Below are positions 13,663-20,063 of a DNA stretch of 20,191 nt, in pieces. Each line of letters opens with the position of its first letter. Position 1 is the first letter of the stretch. Location: the IMG/VR virus record IMGVR_UViG_3300017991_000457, positions 1 through 20,191 of that record, one strand, 5' to 3'. The notes under the pieces are model-generated. The model was not told the DNA's origin. It was given only the letters and a program-made list of their open reading frames with translations, and did not search any database. Position numbers and translations under genes: made by a program. The stretch is from a virus.

Positions 13663-15601
13663 CGGCACACTCCTGGTCCTCGAGCTCGTCGAAGCTGTTG
13701 GCCGCGTCGATGTCCACCGGCTGCAGTTGGTCAACATACTCGTCATAAACCTCCTTGGTGACCACTTCCTGGGGGAGGTACACGTAGCCCAGGTCCTTGG
13801 CCGTCTTGGTCGGGTCGTTGCGGTACAGGAAGCTCACGCCGACGTAGATGTCCCAGTTTGTGAGCAGCCAGGTGATGATGTCTGGCACCTCGTCCGGGCT
13901 GTAGCTGATGGTTGCGCTGACGTTCTGGTGGCACCAGTTCTCCTGCAGCATCTTGTACCGGTCCAGCTGGTCCACAGCGCTTTCGAGGTTCACTTCCTTG
14001 CCGTCCACCTTGTCGAACGGCACATCAGCCCACTCAACGGGCAGGGTGATCAGCACGCCGCTGGAGTCGGTTGGGTGGTCGAACACCCGATAGCCGGCGG
14101 CACGCATCTTGGCCACCAGGGGGTCGTGCTTGCTGAACATGACGTTGTTGAAGATGTACCGGCCCAGGGGCTTGTGCTTGCCCTCTGTGGTGTCCATCAC
14201 CTTGGACAGGGTGCCAGATGGCTTGATGGTGGTCACGTTCTTCGGGCGTGGCATGTCCAGCTCGTCCGCCATGCTGTAGGCGGCGTGGGTGGACTCGCGC
14301 TCCAGGGCCTTGTAGTCGTATGGACCCATGTCTGGGCGTCGGGCGATACCTGTCAGCCCCACACCGCACAGGCGCAGGAAGTCGTTGTTCAGGTGCCAGG
14401 CCTCCTGGAGGATGCCGTCCTTGAGGTTGACGCAGGTCTGGCGGTAGTTCGCTCGTGCTGCAATGTACGCGGCGCGGTGCAGGCCCGCGGTGTCCCCGTG
14501 GAACTTGCCAATGTCGATCTCGACGAGGTTGCAGAAGGTCTTGTTGCCCAGCAGGATCTCAGCGCACGGGTTGGTCCCCTTGTGCCAGGGAGCACGCTTG
14601 CGGGATGCCTCGGCGTTGATGAAGCCTGGCTCTGACCCGCCGGCGTCCATCATCATGTCGAAGATCTCCTCGAGCTCTGAACGCTCTGGCTTGTCGAAGA
14701 ACATCAGGCTGTTGTTGGACATCGCCCGCTGCGGGTTGCCCTCCCACCAGTCCTTCTTGGCAACAGCGAACTCGCGCCACTCCTCTTCCCCGTACACGTG
14801 CAACGCGATCTCGGCACTGCGGCGGGAGGACAGGATGGTGCCCATCCAGTTGACAACGTCCAGGATGTCGATGCGGGTCAGCAGGCTGCCGGCTCGCTTG
14901 GACAGGATGGCCGCTATGGCCGGGTAGGCGTTGGCGATCTGCTCGTCACCACTGGAGATCCAGCCGTATCCCTTGAGGCGCTCACCTGCAGGGCGTATCT
15001 GGCTCAGGTCGATGATCAGCTTGTCAGCCGGGTACTTGCCAGCCAGGAGCTTGCCGATCGACTTGGCCCAGGCCTCCGCGGAGTCACCGATCGCGATGGT
15101 CCAGGTCTTGGTCTCCGGATCCCAGGTCTCGACATTATGCTCGTTGCCGCCCTTGCCCTCTCGGGTGGAGCGGATGACCTGGACGTCCTTGATCGGCTTG
15201 GCGAAGCCGGTCAGCTGGCCCACGATAGGGCGGAAGCCGACGCCGGTGCCTTGCAGCAGCAGCCACAGCACGTCCACCGCATCGTACACGGTCTCCACGT
15301 GGGTGAAGCTGCAGTTGAACTGTGAAGACTCGCGTTCCTTGGCGACGTCTGTGCCACCCAGCCACAGGGTGCGACCGGATACTGAGATCTTGCGTTCGAT
15401 CATCAGCTGGCGCAGCTCCTCCAGCTCGTCCTTCTGGTGGCTGGTCAGGCGTGCACCCTTGGCCCGCTCCCACAGCCAGCGCTGGTGGTGGATGACGCGG
15501 TCAACGGTATCGGACCAGGTCTCGAATTTGTCCCCAGACTCGTCCAGGGGTCGGTTGTACGTGCGCCGGGTTACGACTTGTGCGCGGATGCTTGGTTCCA
15601 T
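13640..15601 (-). CDS. nrdJ: Adenosylcobalamin-dependent ribonucleotide reductase (class II)
   Basis: A 653-residue monomeric class II reductase of the Lactobacillus leichmannii RTPR type, which makes deoxynucleotides with adenosylcobalamin as radical source and needs no oxygen or second subunit. The catalytic set is complete. Cys97 in FNCSF and Cys357 in TFCNLVEI form the active-site pair. Asn344, Cys346 (thiyl radical) and Glu348 lie in NPCAEI. The Cys346-Cys357 spacing of 11 equals RTPR Cys408-Cys419. C-terminal Cys645 and Cys650 match the shuttle pair Cys731/Cys736. It is shorter than RTPR (739). The ATG has AGAGGA upstream. It feeds phage DNA synthesis and sits upstream of the adenosyltransferase. 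Confidence 0.95.
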   Translation of the reverse strand: MEPSIRAQVVTRRTYNRPLDESGDKFETWSDTVDRVIHHQRWLWERAKGARLTSHQKDELEELRQLMIERKISVSGRTLWLGGTDVAKERESSQFNCSFTHVETVYDAVDVLWLLLQGTGVGFRPIVGQLTGFAKPIKDVQVIRSTREGKGGNEHNVETWDPETKTWTIAIGDSAEAWAKSIGKLLAGKYPADKLIIDLSQIRPAGERLKGYGWISSGDEQIANAYPAIAAILSKRAGSLLTRIDILDVVNWMGTILSSRRSAEIALHVYGEEEWREFAVAKKDWWEGNPQRAMSNNSLMFFDKPERSELEEIFDMMMDAGGSEPGFINAEASRKRAPWHKGTNPCAEILLGNKTFCNLVEIDIGKFHGDTAGLHRAAYIAARANYRQTCVNLKDGILQEAWHLNNDFLRLCGVGLTGIARRPDMGPYDYKALERESTHAAYSMADELDMPRPKNVTTIKPSGTLSKVMDTTEGKHKPLGRYIFNNVMFSKHDPLVAKMRAAGYRVFDHPTDSSGVLITLPVEWADVPFDKVDGKEVNLESAVDQLDRYKMLQENWCHQNVSATISYSPDEVPDIITWLLTNWDIYVGVSFLYRNDPTKTAKDLGYVYLPQEVVTKEVYDEYVDQLQPVDIDAANSFDELEDQECAGGACPVR

Positions 15602-15698
15602 GTGTGTCCTCTTGTTGTGGTTTCAGGGCCAACGCCTCCGGACTCGGGGGCGCCGACCACAGGTTGATGGGTGGGAAGGTGAAGGCTGGCCAGTGCAT
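15501..15698 (-). CDS. Possible short protein overlapping the reductase start
   Basis: A frame of 65 codons starting at ATG 15698, two bases after the stop of the zinc-ribbon gene (TGACCATG), which suggests coupled translation. The N-terminus is MHWPAFTFPPINLWSAP; FPPINLWS-type motifs occur in small phage proteins of unknown function as far as I recall. The gene fills the otherwise empty 97 bases before the reductase, then overlaps its first 101 bases in another frame, where the sequence becomes Arg/Pro/His-rich and may only be a by-product. I am unsure where the functional part ends. Confidence 0.45.
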   Translation of the reverse strand: MHWPAFTFPPINLWSAPPSPEALALKPQQEDTHGTKHPRTSRNPAHVQPTPGRVWGQIRDLVRYR

Positions 15699-15700
15699 GG

Positions 15701-15886
15701 TCAGTCCCGCAGGCGGATCACCCAGGCCTTGAACCTGGACCACTGGTACCGAACCCAGGTCCGTCCAGGCTTCGGTGTCCAGTTGCTGGGTGGGCGTTCG
15801 TAGGGTGACCCCGCCGTGCAGGACCAGCATGGCTCCTCGTTGATGGTGGAGGTGATGTGCTTGCAGTTGCGGCATGTCTTAACCAT
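15701..15886 (-). CDS. Small zinc-ribbon protein
   Basis: A 61-residue protein. Two knuckles, CRNCKH (residues 5-10) and PCWSC about 10 residues later, give a four-cysteine zinc site. After that come Trp and basic residues (NWTPKPGRTWVRYQWSRFKAWVIRLRD). Phages commonly carry such proteins with CxxC...PCxxC followed by NWxPK; their role is unknown. ATG 15886 is chosen over the longer upstream opening because GGAG lies 8 bases before it and the ATG overlaps the previous stop (TGATG). The basic, aromatic tail could bind nucleic acid, which is inference. Confidence 0.75.
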   Translation of the reverse strand: MVKTCRNCKHITSTINEEPCWSCTAGSPYERPPSNWTPKPGRTWVRYQWSRFKAWVIRLRD

Positions 15887-16254
15887 CAGTCGCTCTCCAG
15901 CTGTTGGTTTTCCACGCATGGGTTGTACAGTTCTGGCCCGGCCATTGTCAGGTCCAGCGGCTCGACCTTCGGCTCCCACTGCACATTGGCGGCAGCTCGG
16001 TCCCTGGCCTCGGCCTCCAGGCGATCGATCTCTCGCTGGGCGAACCACAGCACCTTACGCATGTCCCGCAGGTCGTCACTGTGGGGGCATGTGCCGCGGC
16101 GGTAGCAGGCCTTGAAGATGTTGCCCAGGGCAAAGTTCATCTGCCTGTGCTCGATCAGGTCCTGCAGGTCTGTGGCGCCTTCGGGGATGCCGTACTGCGA
16201 GGGCGTGCTGCCCCCTGGCTGTTCGTCAGTGTGGCGTCGGTTGTGTTCAGTCAT
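15886..16254 (-). CDS. DUF3310-family protein
   Basis: A 122-residue protein. After a polar N-terminus it carries 'YGIPEGATDLQDLIEHRQMNFALGNIFKACYRRGTCPHSDDLRDMRKVLWFAQREIDRLE', the DUF3310 pattern (a short helix, FxxGNxxKYxxR-like, then a D/L-K-A-W-Y/F helix) common in phage early regions, sometimes called SaV-like or nucleotide-kinase-like without proof. ATG 16254 has GGAG 6 bases upstream and overlaps the preceding frame by 8 bases (ATGACTGA). The same frame is open upstream to 16716, and a good alternative ATG at 16545 would add a membrane anchor and a proline-rich linker (see the entry at 16255-16545). Confidence 0.75.
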   Translation of the reverse strand: MTEHNRRHTDEQPGGSTPSQYGIPEGATDLQDLIEHRQMNFALGNIFKACYRRGTCPHSDDLRDMRKVLWFAQREIDRLEAEARDRAAANVQWEPKVEPLDLTMAGPELYNPCVENQQLESD

Positions 16255-16789
16255 CGTGGTCTCCGATAATGACGGTTTCGGGGTCAACAGGGTACGCTGG
16301 CGTTCCCCTGGTGTTGCGCCCAGGCCCTTGTCCCTCGGCTTCGAAAGCGTGAGCGCTGGAGGGGCAGGCGGCACGGGTGGCGGGCCCAGGAGCGGGTTCC
16401 AGTCCGAGGGCTTCCGGGTTTCGGATGTCTCCGACTGGCACCTTGTACGGCACCCCAGATACACGGACCATGGCGGGGGCATCGCGGCTGCCAGCAGGCC
16501 CATGATCACCAGTATCATGCCCAACAGTAACAGCAACCCCTCCATTGTCCTCGCCCTCTGTAAGCGTCTCTGCGCCGTCTTCGTCGTCATCCTGCCACTG
16601 GTACACTGCCAGTAGGCCTTCCGCCTCGTACAGGAGCTCCTGTAGCTCCTCAGGGGTCTCCTGGACCCCCAGGATGTGCTCAAAGCTGAAACACACGTCA
16701 GATCCGCCGGATTCACGGGGCAACACGCACCAGGCGTGCTGCAGGTCCACCAGGGCCACCTTGCCGTCGAGTGTGGTCACCGTGATCAT
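16247..16789 (-). CDS. Small unknown protein with overprinted C-terminal half
   Basis: An open frame of 180 codons. Residues 1-80 look native: β-strands (MITVTTLDGKVALVDLQHAWCVLP), 'ILGVQETPEELQELLYEAEGLL', then an acidic DDDEDGAETLTEGED stretch, with most codons ending in G or C. The β-β-'V.E.PEEL' layout is shared by many small phage proteins of unknown function. From about residue 82 (16545) composition becomes Pro/Gly/Ala-rich and codon bias moves to the alternate frame. The frame still reaches a stop that overlaps the DUF3310 ATG, so full translation is possible. The ATG overlaps the previous stop (ATGA) and has only a weak ribosome site, GGTGAT. Confidence 0.6.
   Translation of the reverse strand: MITVTTLDGKVALVDLQHAWCVLPRESGGSDVCFSFEHILGVQETPEELQELLYEAEGLLAVYQWQDDDEDGAETLTEGEDNGGVAVTVGHDTGDHGPAGSRDAPAMVRVSGVPYKVPVGDIRNPEALGLEPAPGPATRAACPSSAHAFEAEGQGPGRNTRGTPAYPVDPETVIIGDHDD
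16255..16545 (-). other. In-frame upstream extension with membrane segment
   Basis: In the DUF3310 frame, 97 codons lie upstream of ATG 16254, from an ATG at 16545 with AGAGGG 8 bases before it. They encode MEGLLLLLGMILVIMGLLAAAM, a clear membrane helix, then a polar linker with PLLGPPPVPPAPPALTL. I counted 22 of 97 codons ending in A or T, the same GC-ending bias as confirmed genes, whereas the other open frame here (16247-16789) has a weaker bias. There is no stop before the DUF3310 part. This is either a longer, membrane-anchored DUF3310 protein or a separate membrane gene that has lost its stop. Confidence 0.5.
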
Positions 16790-17004
16790 GGGATCACCGG
16801 AAAGTCAGGTTGCTTCACCGTGACCCGCTGCTTGCCCGCTGCCAGGACACAGGCCGCGGTCAGCAGGCCGTCGCTGCTGTACATGCCAGGCAGCTCGTTC
16901 TCTGCCAGGGTTCTCAACATCGCCAGGTTGAGCATGATCTCCTGCTCGAGCGCCTCGTCAGGATGCGCGTCATAGGCCTTCGCCAGCTCGTCGTAGGTCT
17001 GCAT
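16786..17004 (-). CDS. Small protein, function unknown
   Basis: A 72-residue protein: a helical first part (MQTYDELAKAYDAHPDEALEQEIMLNLAMLRTLAENELPGMY) and a short, more hydrophobic end (GLLTAACVLAAGKQRVTVKQPDFPVIP). I do not recognise a family. GAGGTG stands about 7 bases before the ATG. It follows the 119-residue gene by two bases and overlaps the next gene (ATGA), so it is part of the same message. Confidence 0.65.
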   Translation of the reverse strand: MQTYDELAKAYDAHPDEALEQEIMLNLAMLRTLAENELPGMYSSDGLLTAACVLAAGKQRVTVKQPDFPVIP

Positions 17005-17006
17005 GG

Positions 17007-17366
17007 TTACACCTCGCGCTGGTGAAACAGGCGGTACAGCCAGCTGCGCCGCTTCACCAGGTACTTGGCCTGGACCGCCGGCTGCCCCTCAGGCGTCACC
17101 CCGTGTTCAGTGCAGGTCAGAACCAGGCGATCACCAGGCTCCGGGATCTCGCCCCCGATGAACAGGCTGGCCAGTTCGGGAACCGTCGGGGCCACAAACA
17201 TCATGGCCAGGTTCTGCGGCTGGCGCTGTTGCGCAGCCAGGACATGCTTCAGGTCTTCGGCGTTCTGTGCAGCAGGTTGCGCCTCGCTCGTCTCTGCCAG
17301 GTCTGGCTCGCCAGTCAGCTCGTCCAGGATTTCGTCGTTGGTCATGTCTTCCAGTTTCTTCGTCAT
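17007..17366 (-). CDS. Small acidic protein, function unknown
   Basis: A 119-residue protein. The N-terminal half is acidic and Gln/Ala-rich (KLEDMTNDEILDELTGEPDLAETSEAQPAAQNAEDLKHVLAAQQRQPQNLA). The second half looks β-rich (MFVAPTVPELASLFIGGEIPEPGDRLVLTCTEHGVTPEGQPAVQAKYLVKRR) and ends in a Trp/Arg/His-rich tail. I do not recognise a family. ATG 17366 is chosen over GTG 17414 because GAGG lies 8 bases upstream. It is the first gene after the candidate origin, so a replication or host-takeover role is possible but not shown. Confidence 0.65.
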   Translation of the reverse strand: MTKKLEDMTNDEILDELTGEPDLAETSEAQPAAQNAEDLKHVLAAQQRQPQNLAMMFVAPTVPELASLFIGGEIPEPGDRLVLTCTEHGVTPEGQPAVQAKYLVKRRSWLYRLFHQREV

Positions 17367-17432
17367 CGTCGTCTCCTCTTCAGTCTTCCAGGTTTGCGTG
17401 GTCCCGATCTCCACATCCAGGGCTAATCGTCA

Positions 17433-17588
17433 TTCCCCGTTTGGGGGGGAATGAATGGGGGAACCCCCTAAAGGGGATTCTCCCCCAATTCTCCGTTTCG
17501 TTCTCCGTTTTGTTCCCCGTTCACTGAATCACGTTATAAATCAATCACTTAAACGGGGAATTCTCCGTTATTCCCCGTTTTCCCCGTT
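17433..17588. repeat. Iteron-like repeat array TTCYCCGTT
   Basis: Seven direct copies of TTCYCCGTT start at 17433, 17489, 17501, 17513, 17561, 17571 and 17580, and one inverted copy (AACGGGGAA) lies at 17552-17560. Three are spaced exactly 12 bases apart (17489, 17501, 17513). The last three are 9-10 bases apart and run into the 3' end of the primase-helicase gene, where they encode its NGENGE end. Regularly spaced 9-mers beside a replication gene are the classic form of an iteron origin. Confidence 0.8.
17461..17551. other. Candidate replication origin: AT-rich stretch and G/C hairpins
   Basis: Inside the iteron array, 17522-17551 is about 70% A+T in an otherwise GC-rich genome. It is bounded by inverted copies of the 9-mer (17513-17521 and 17552-17560), as expected of a duplex unwinding element. 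Just to the left, 17455-17490 holds overlapping inverted repeats (GGGGGAACCCCC, CCCCTAAAGGGG, GGGGATTCTCCCC) that could form hairpins as single strands. There is no gene between 17367 and 17567. The alternative reading is a transcription attenuator for the downstream genes. Confidence 0.5.
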
Positions 17589-19574
17589 CAAGGCCAATTT
17601 CACCACCTGATGAGCCCCGTTTTCCGCCACCTCGAAGTGCTTGAACAGGTGTTGTTTTGCACGTTTGCGGTGATGCTTCTGCATGGCAAAAGACTCCTCG
17701 CCGTGGTGCTCGGCAACCCAGGCGCCCATCACAGAATTGTACTGACCCTGGTTCAAATCCGTGTTCCCGCACTCGATCAGTTTGTCACGCATGGCCTGTT
17801 CCAGCTCGACCAGGTCAGCTGCGTAGCTGTCCTCGGCTTTGACGTCCACATCCAGGTAAGGGGCAGACTCGGGTCCGAACTCAGTCTCCATGCCCGTGGC
17901 GATCGTCTTCAGGATGAACTGCTTGTGCCAGCCGAAGGATCCCAGGGAGCGCTGCTTGCTGCACTCGACAGTCCTGGCTGAGCCCTCGCCCTTGCTGACC
18001 CAGAACTGGGTGTCCAGGTCACCTTCGATGACGCCGGATCCACGAGACTTCTGGCCGGTCAGGGCGCCGCCCTTGGGTGGGTGGTGGATGTGCATCATGT
18101 GGCACTTTGTCTTGGCCACCAGGCCGCGCAGCGTCATCACCAGGGCGCCCACCCTTTCCTCGTCAGAGGTGGACATGCCGGGGGTTGCGGCGGCCAGGGT
18201 GTCGACCACGATCAGGCCAGGCTTCAGGTCCATGTACACCGGCAGCAGCCAATTCATCCAGGCCTGGGGATCCGTCAGCGGTGGGATCTCATGACCTTTA
18301 CCAGGTAGCACGTGAAAGTTCGATGGCAGCTGGCGACCCAGGGCACGCCAGGCACGTACACGCTGGGCCATCGCGCTCAGGCCTTCGTACGCCAGGTACA
18401 GCACCGGGGCGGGCTTCACGCGGTGGCCGAAAACCTTCTGGCCGGTGGCCACGGCGTAGGCCATCTCCATGGCAAAGAAGGTCTTGCCAGCACCAGGCTC
18501 GCCCGACACCTGGCTGGTCTGGCCGCGCGCGATCAGGTCCTCGATCAGCTGCTTGGGTGGTGGCGTGTGTGCCAGGTCCAACAGTGTCGGGATGTGCGAC
18601 GCCTCGTCGGCAGGCTCAGGATCATCAGGTACAGACTCGAAACCCTCCAGGACCTCGTCATCGTCCAGGTCCGGGAAGTCCTCAGCTGATGCCGGCTTGC
18701 TGGTTGGCTTGATGCGGATGCCCTGTGCCTTGGCCATGTCGAAGATGGTCCGCAGGGTGATCTCGCGGCCGGCGCCCTTGCCGAATCCGTGCCATTTACC
18801 ATCCAGCTCAGAGGCCTCATAGTTGGGCAGCTCAGCACTGGCCTTGTGCCAGATCTCGAGCCCCCGGTACTCGCCCTCAAACTGGTGGTGCAGCGCCATG
18901 CCCAGGTCCAGCCAGGGCTTGTAGCCGATCATCTCCGGGTCACGCTGGCACAGCTCGACGCAGATTCGCTCGATGTCCTCGTCATCGTCCTGGACCGGCT
19001 CCTCGGTGTACTCACCCACCTCCGGGCGGACCTTGTCCAGTGCCTCCAGCAGCCCCTTGGAGGTGTGCTGGCCAACCGTCTCGAACCCCTCCAGCACCTG
19101 GCCCGTGAAGGTCACAAACCGGCCTGACTCCTGGGTGTACACTTCCAGGCCACGTTCATGATTAATGAACGCGCCACAATCTGACATGACGACAGCCCGG
19201 AGGCCTCGCCCGCTGGGGCTGACCTCAACGTAACCCGCATGCTGGGCGATGTCCCAGGCCCACGCGTCCGGACCCTCCTCGTCGCTGTAGCACTTGTCGA
19301 AGTCCAGGATGGTGATGTCCTTGTGGAACCCGGTCATCACGAAGCCGACACCCGAGAAGCCGCCCTCCTCATATGCACGCGCAGCGTCCTTGAACGACAT
19401 CCAGGTGTGGGGCTTGTTCACCGCCGCCATGCTGCCGTTGCGCTGCACTGGCTGTTTGGCCACACGGCCATCGTCCATCACCTTGGCACGCCACACGACC
19501 CACCTCTTCTCGCGGGTGAGCTCCGGCGGCATGTTCTCGAACAGGGGCTCGAGGCCCCACCCGATATTGGACAT
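17568..19574 (-). CDS. Primase-polymerase/RepA-like helicase fusion
   Basis: A protein of 668 residues (672 if ATG 19586 is used; numbering below follows that). Residues 25-170 resemble an archaeo-eukaryotic primase (PrimPol): acidic pair in ILDFD (Asp95, Asp97), then SPSGRGLRAV and GRFVTFTG. The usual His after SGxG is Arg here. Residues 205-295 fit a PriCT domain (WLDLGMALHHQFEG...WHGFGKG). Residues 345-560 form a RepA/KaiC-like ATPase: Walker A GEPGAGKT (362-369), Walker B LIVVD (458-462), then HIHHPPKGG. The end looks like a winged helix. It would prime and unwind at the adjacent origin. ATG 19574 has GGGAG close upstream, ATG 19586 has no ribosome site but overlaps the preceding stop. 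Confidence 0.88.
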   Translation of the reverse strand: MSNIGWGLEPLFENMPPELTREKRWVVWRAKVMDDGRVAKQPVQRNGSMAAVNKPHTWMSFKDAARAYEEGGFSGVGFVMTGFHKDITILDFDKCYSDEEGPDAWAWDIAQHAGYVEVSPSGRGLRAVVMSDCGAFINHERGLEVYTQESGRFVTFTGQVLEGFETVGQHTSKGLLEALDKVRPEVGEYTEEPVQDDDEDIERICVELCQRDPEMIGYKPWLDLGMALHHQFEGEYRGLEIWHKASAELPNYEASELDGKWHGFGKGAGREITLRTIFDMAKAQGIRIKPTSKPASAEDFPDLDDDEVLEGFESVPDDPEPADEASHIPTLLDLAHTPPPKQLIEDLIARGQTSQVSGEPGAGKTFFAMEMAYAVATGQKVFGHRVKPAPVLYLAYEGLSAMAQRVRAWRALGRQLPSNFHVLPGKGHEIPPLTDPQAWMNWLLPVYMDLKPGLIVVDTLAAATPGMSTSDEERVGALVMTLRGLVAKTKCHMMHIHHPPKGGALTGQKSRGSGVIEGDLDTQFWVSKGEGSARTVECSKQRSLGSFGWHKQFILKTIATGMETEFGPESAPYLDVDVKAEDSYAADLVELEQAMRDKLIECGNTDLNQGQYNSVMGAWVAEHHGEESFAMQKHHRKRAKQHLFKHFEVAENGAHQVVKLALNGENGE

Positions 19575-19585
19575 AGTGGCTCCCA

Positions 19586-19921
19586 TCAGTGCCGCACCAC
19601 GTTTTCTGGCACGACCTCTTGTTCTCCATCATCGGCCATCAGGGCGGCGATCGTGTCTGTGGCGCACATAACGTAACCACCCAGCCAGCCCAGGAACAGG
19701 TTCGCGTCCAGGGATTCACCGTTTACAATCATTCGCTTGATCGTGAGTTCGAATTCTGTCCCCGGTCCGTACACCAGCTCCACCCCGAGCATCTGCACCG
19801 GGTCGTCCAGGTCTTCCCTGGTAGCGGCTCCAGACAGCACAGAAAGCTCGATCGTGCCATCAGGGCACACGGAAGCCAGAGCCCCAGACGCCAGGCTGTG
19901 GGCTTGTTCTATCGTGATCAT
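19586..19921 (-). CDS. First gene of the leftward early block, function unknown
   Basis: A 111-residue acidic protein, with β-rich segments (GTIELSVLSG, VQMLGVELVYGPGTEFELTIKRMIVNGE) followed by a helical part (LDANLFLGWLGGYVMCATDTIAALMADDG). I do not recognise a family. The ribosome site is excellent, AAGGAG 6-7 bases before the ATG, and the gene begins about 18 bases after the expected transcript start of the leftward promoter, so it should be made early and in quantity. Its stop overlaps the upstream ATG candidate of the primase-helicase. Confidence 0.75.
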   Translation of the reverse strand: MITIEQAHSLASGALASVCPDGTIELSVLSGAATREDLDDPVQMLGVELVYGPGTEFELTIKRMIVNGESLDANLFLGWLGGYVMCATDTIAALMADDGEQEVVPENVVRH

Positions 19922-19935
19922 TACGTTCTCCTTTC

Positions 19936-19951
19936 TCTCGTTCCAACCTTA
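19936..19951 (-). repeat. 16-bp direct repeat shared by the two promoters (copy 2)
   Basis: Identical to 10867-10882. It spans the -10 and presumed start of the leftward early promoter. Confidence 0.85.
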
Positions 19952-19985
19952 CCAGGCGACCATGGGACCCTGTCAAACCTGTCAA
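19946..19985 (-). promoter_or_regulatory. Putative leftward early promoter with doubled -35
   Basis: On the minus strand TTGACAGG(T/G) occurs twice in tandem (TTGACA at 19985-19980 and 19976-19971), followed 19 bases after the nearer copy by TGG-TAAGGT (TAAGGT at 19951-19946), an extended -10. A GAANNNTTC palindrome (GAACGGTTC, 19996-20004) lies upstream. The layout matches the structural promoter at 10877-10906. Confidence 0.6.
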
Positions 19986-20031
19986 GGGTTGTTGAGAACG
20001 GTTCCCATCAGGAATTAATTTCACGAATTGC

Positions 20032-20059
20032 TTGACATTCCGAAAACAGCCCCTATACT
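20032..20059 (+). promoter_or_regulatory. Strong sigma70-like rightward promoter
   Basis: TTGACA at 20032-20037 and TATACT at 20054-20059 are separated by 16 bases. Both boxes are near consensus, so this is the best promoter in the window. It points right, away from all annotated genes, and divides the genome into two divergent transcription units. A CTGGC-CACTAT-GCCAG inverted repeat at 20058-20073 covers the expected start site and could be an operator or a 5' stem-loop. Confidence 0.75.
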
Positions 20060-20063
20060 GGCC

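Noticed and set aside
13616-14635. A 339-codon open frame on the plus strand
   Set aside because: Antisense to the reductase; the product is Val/His/Leu-rich without recognisable motifs.
15887-16048. Upstream extension of the zinc-ribbon gene to 16048
   Set aside because: The added residues are Arg/Gly-rich antisense-like sequence in the DUF3310 overlap, while ATG 15886 has a good ribosome site and a TGATG overlap.
17433-17588. Repeat array considered as a CRISPR
   Set aside because: The repeats are only 9 bases, the gaps are 0-47 bases and irregular, and one copy is inverted. This fits iterons, not CRISPR.
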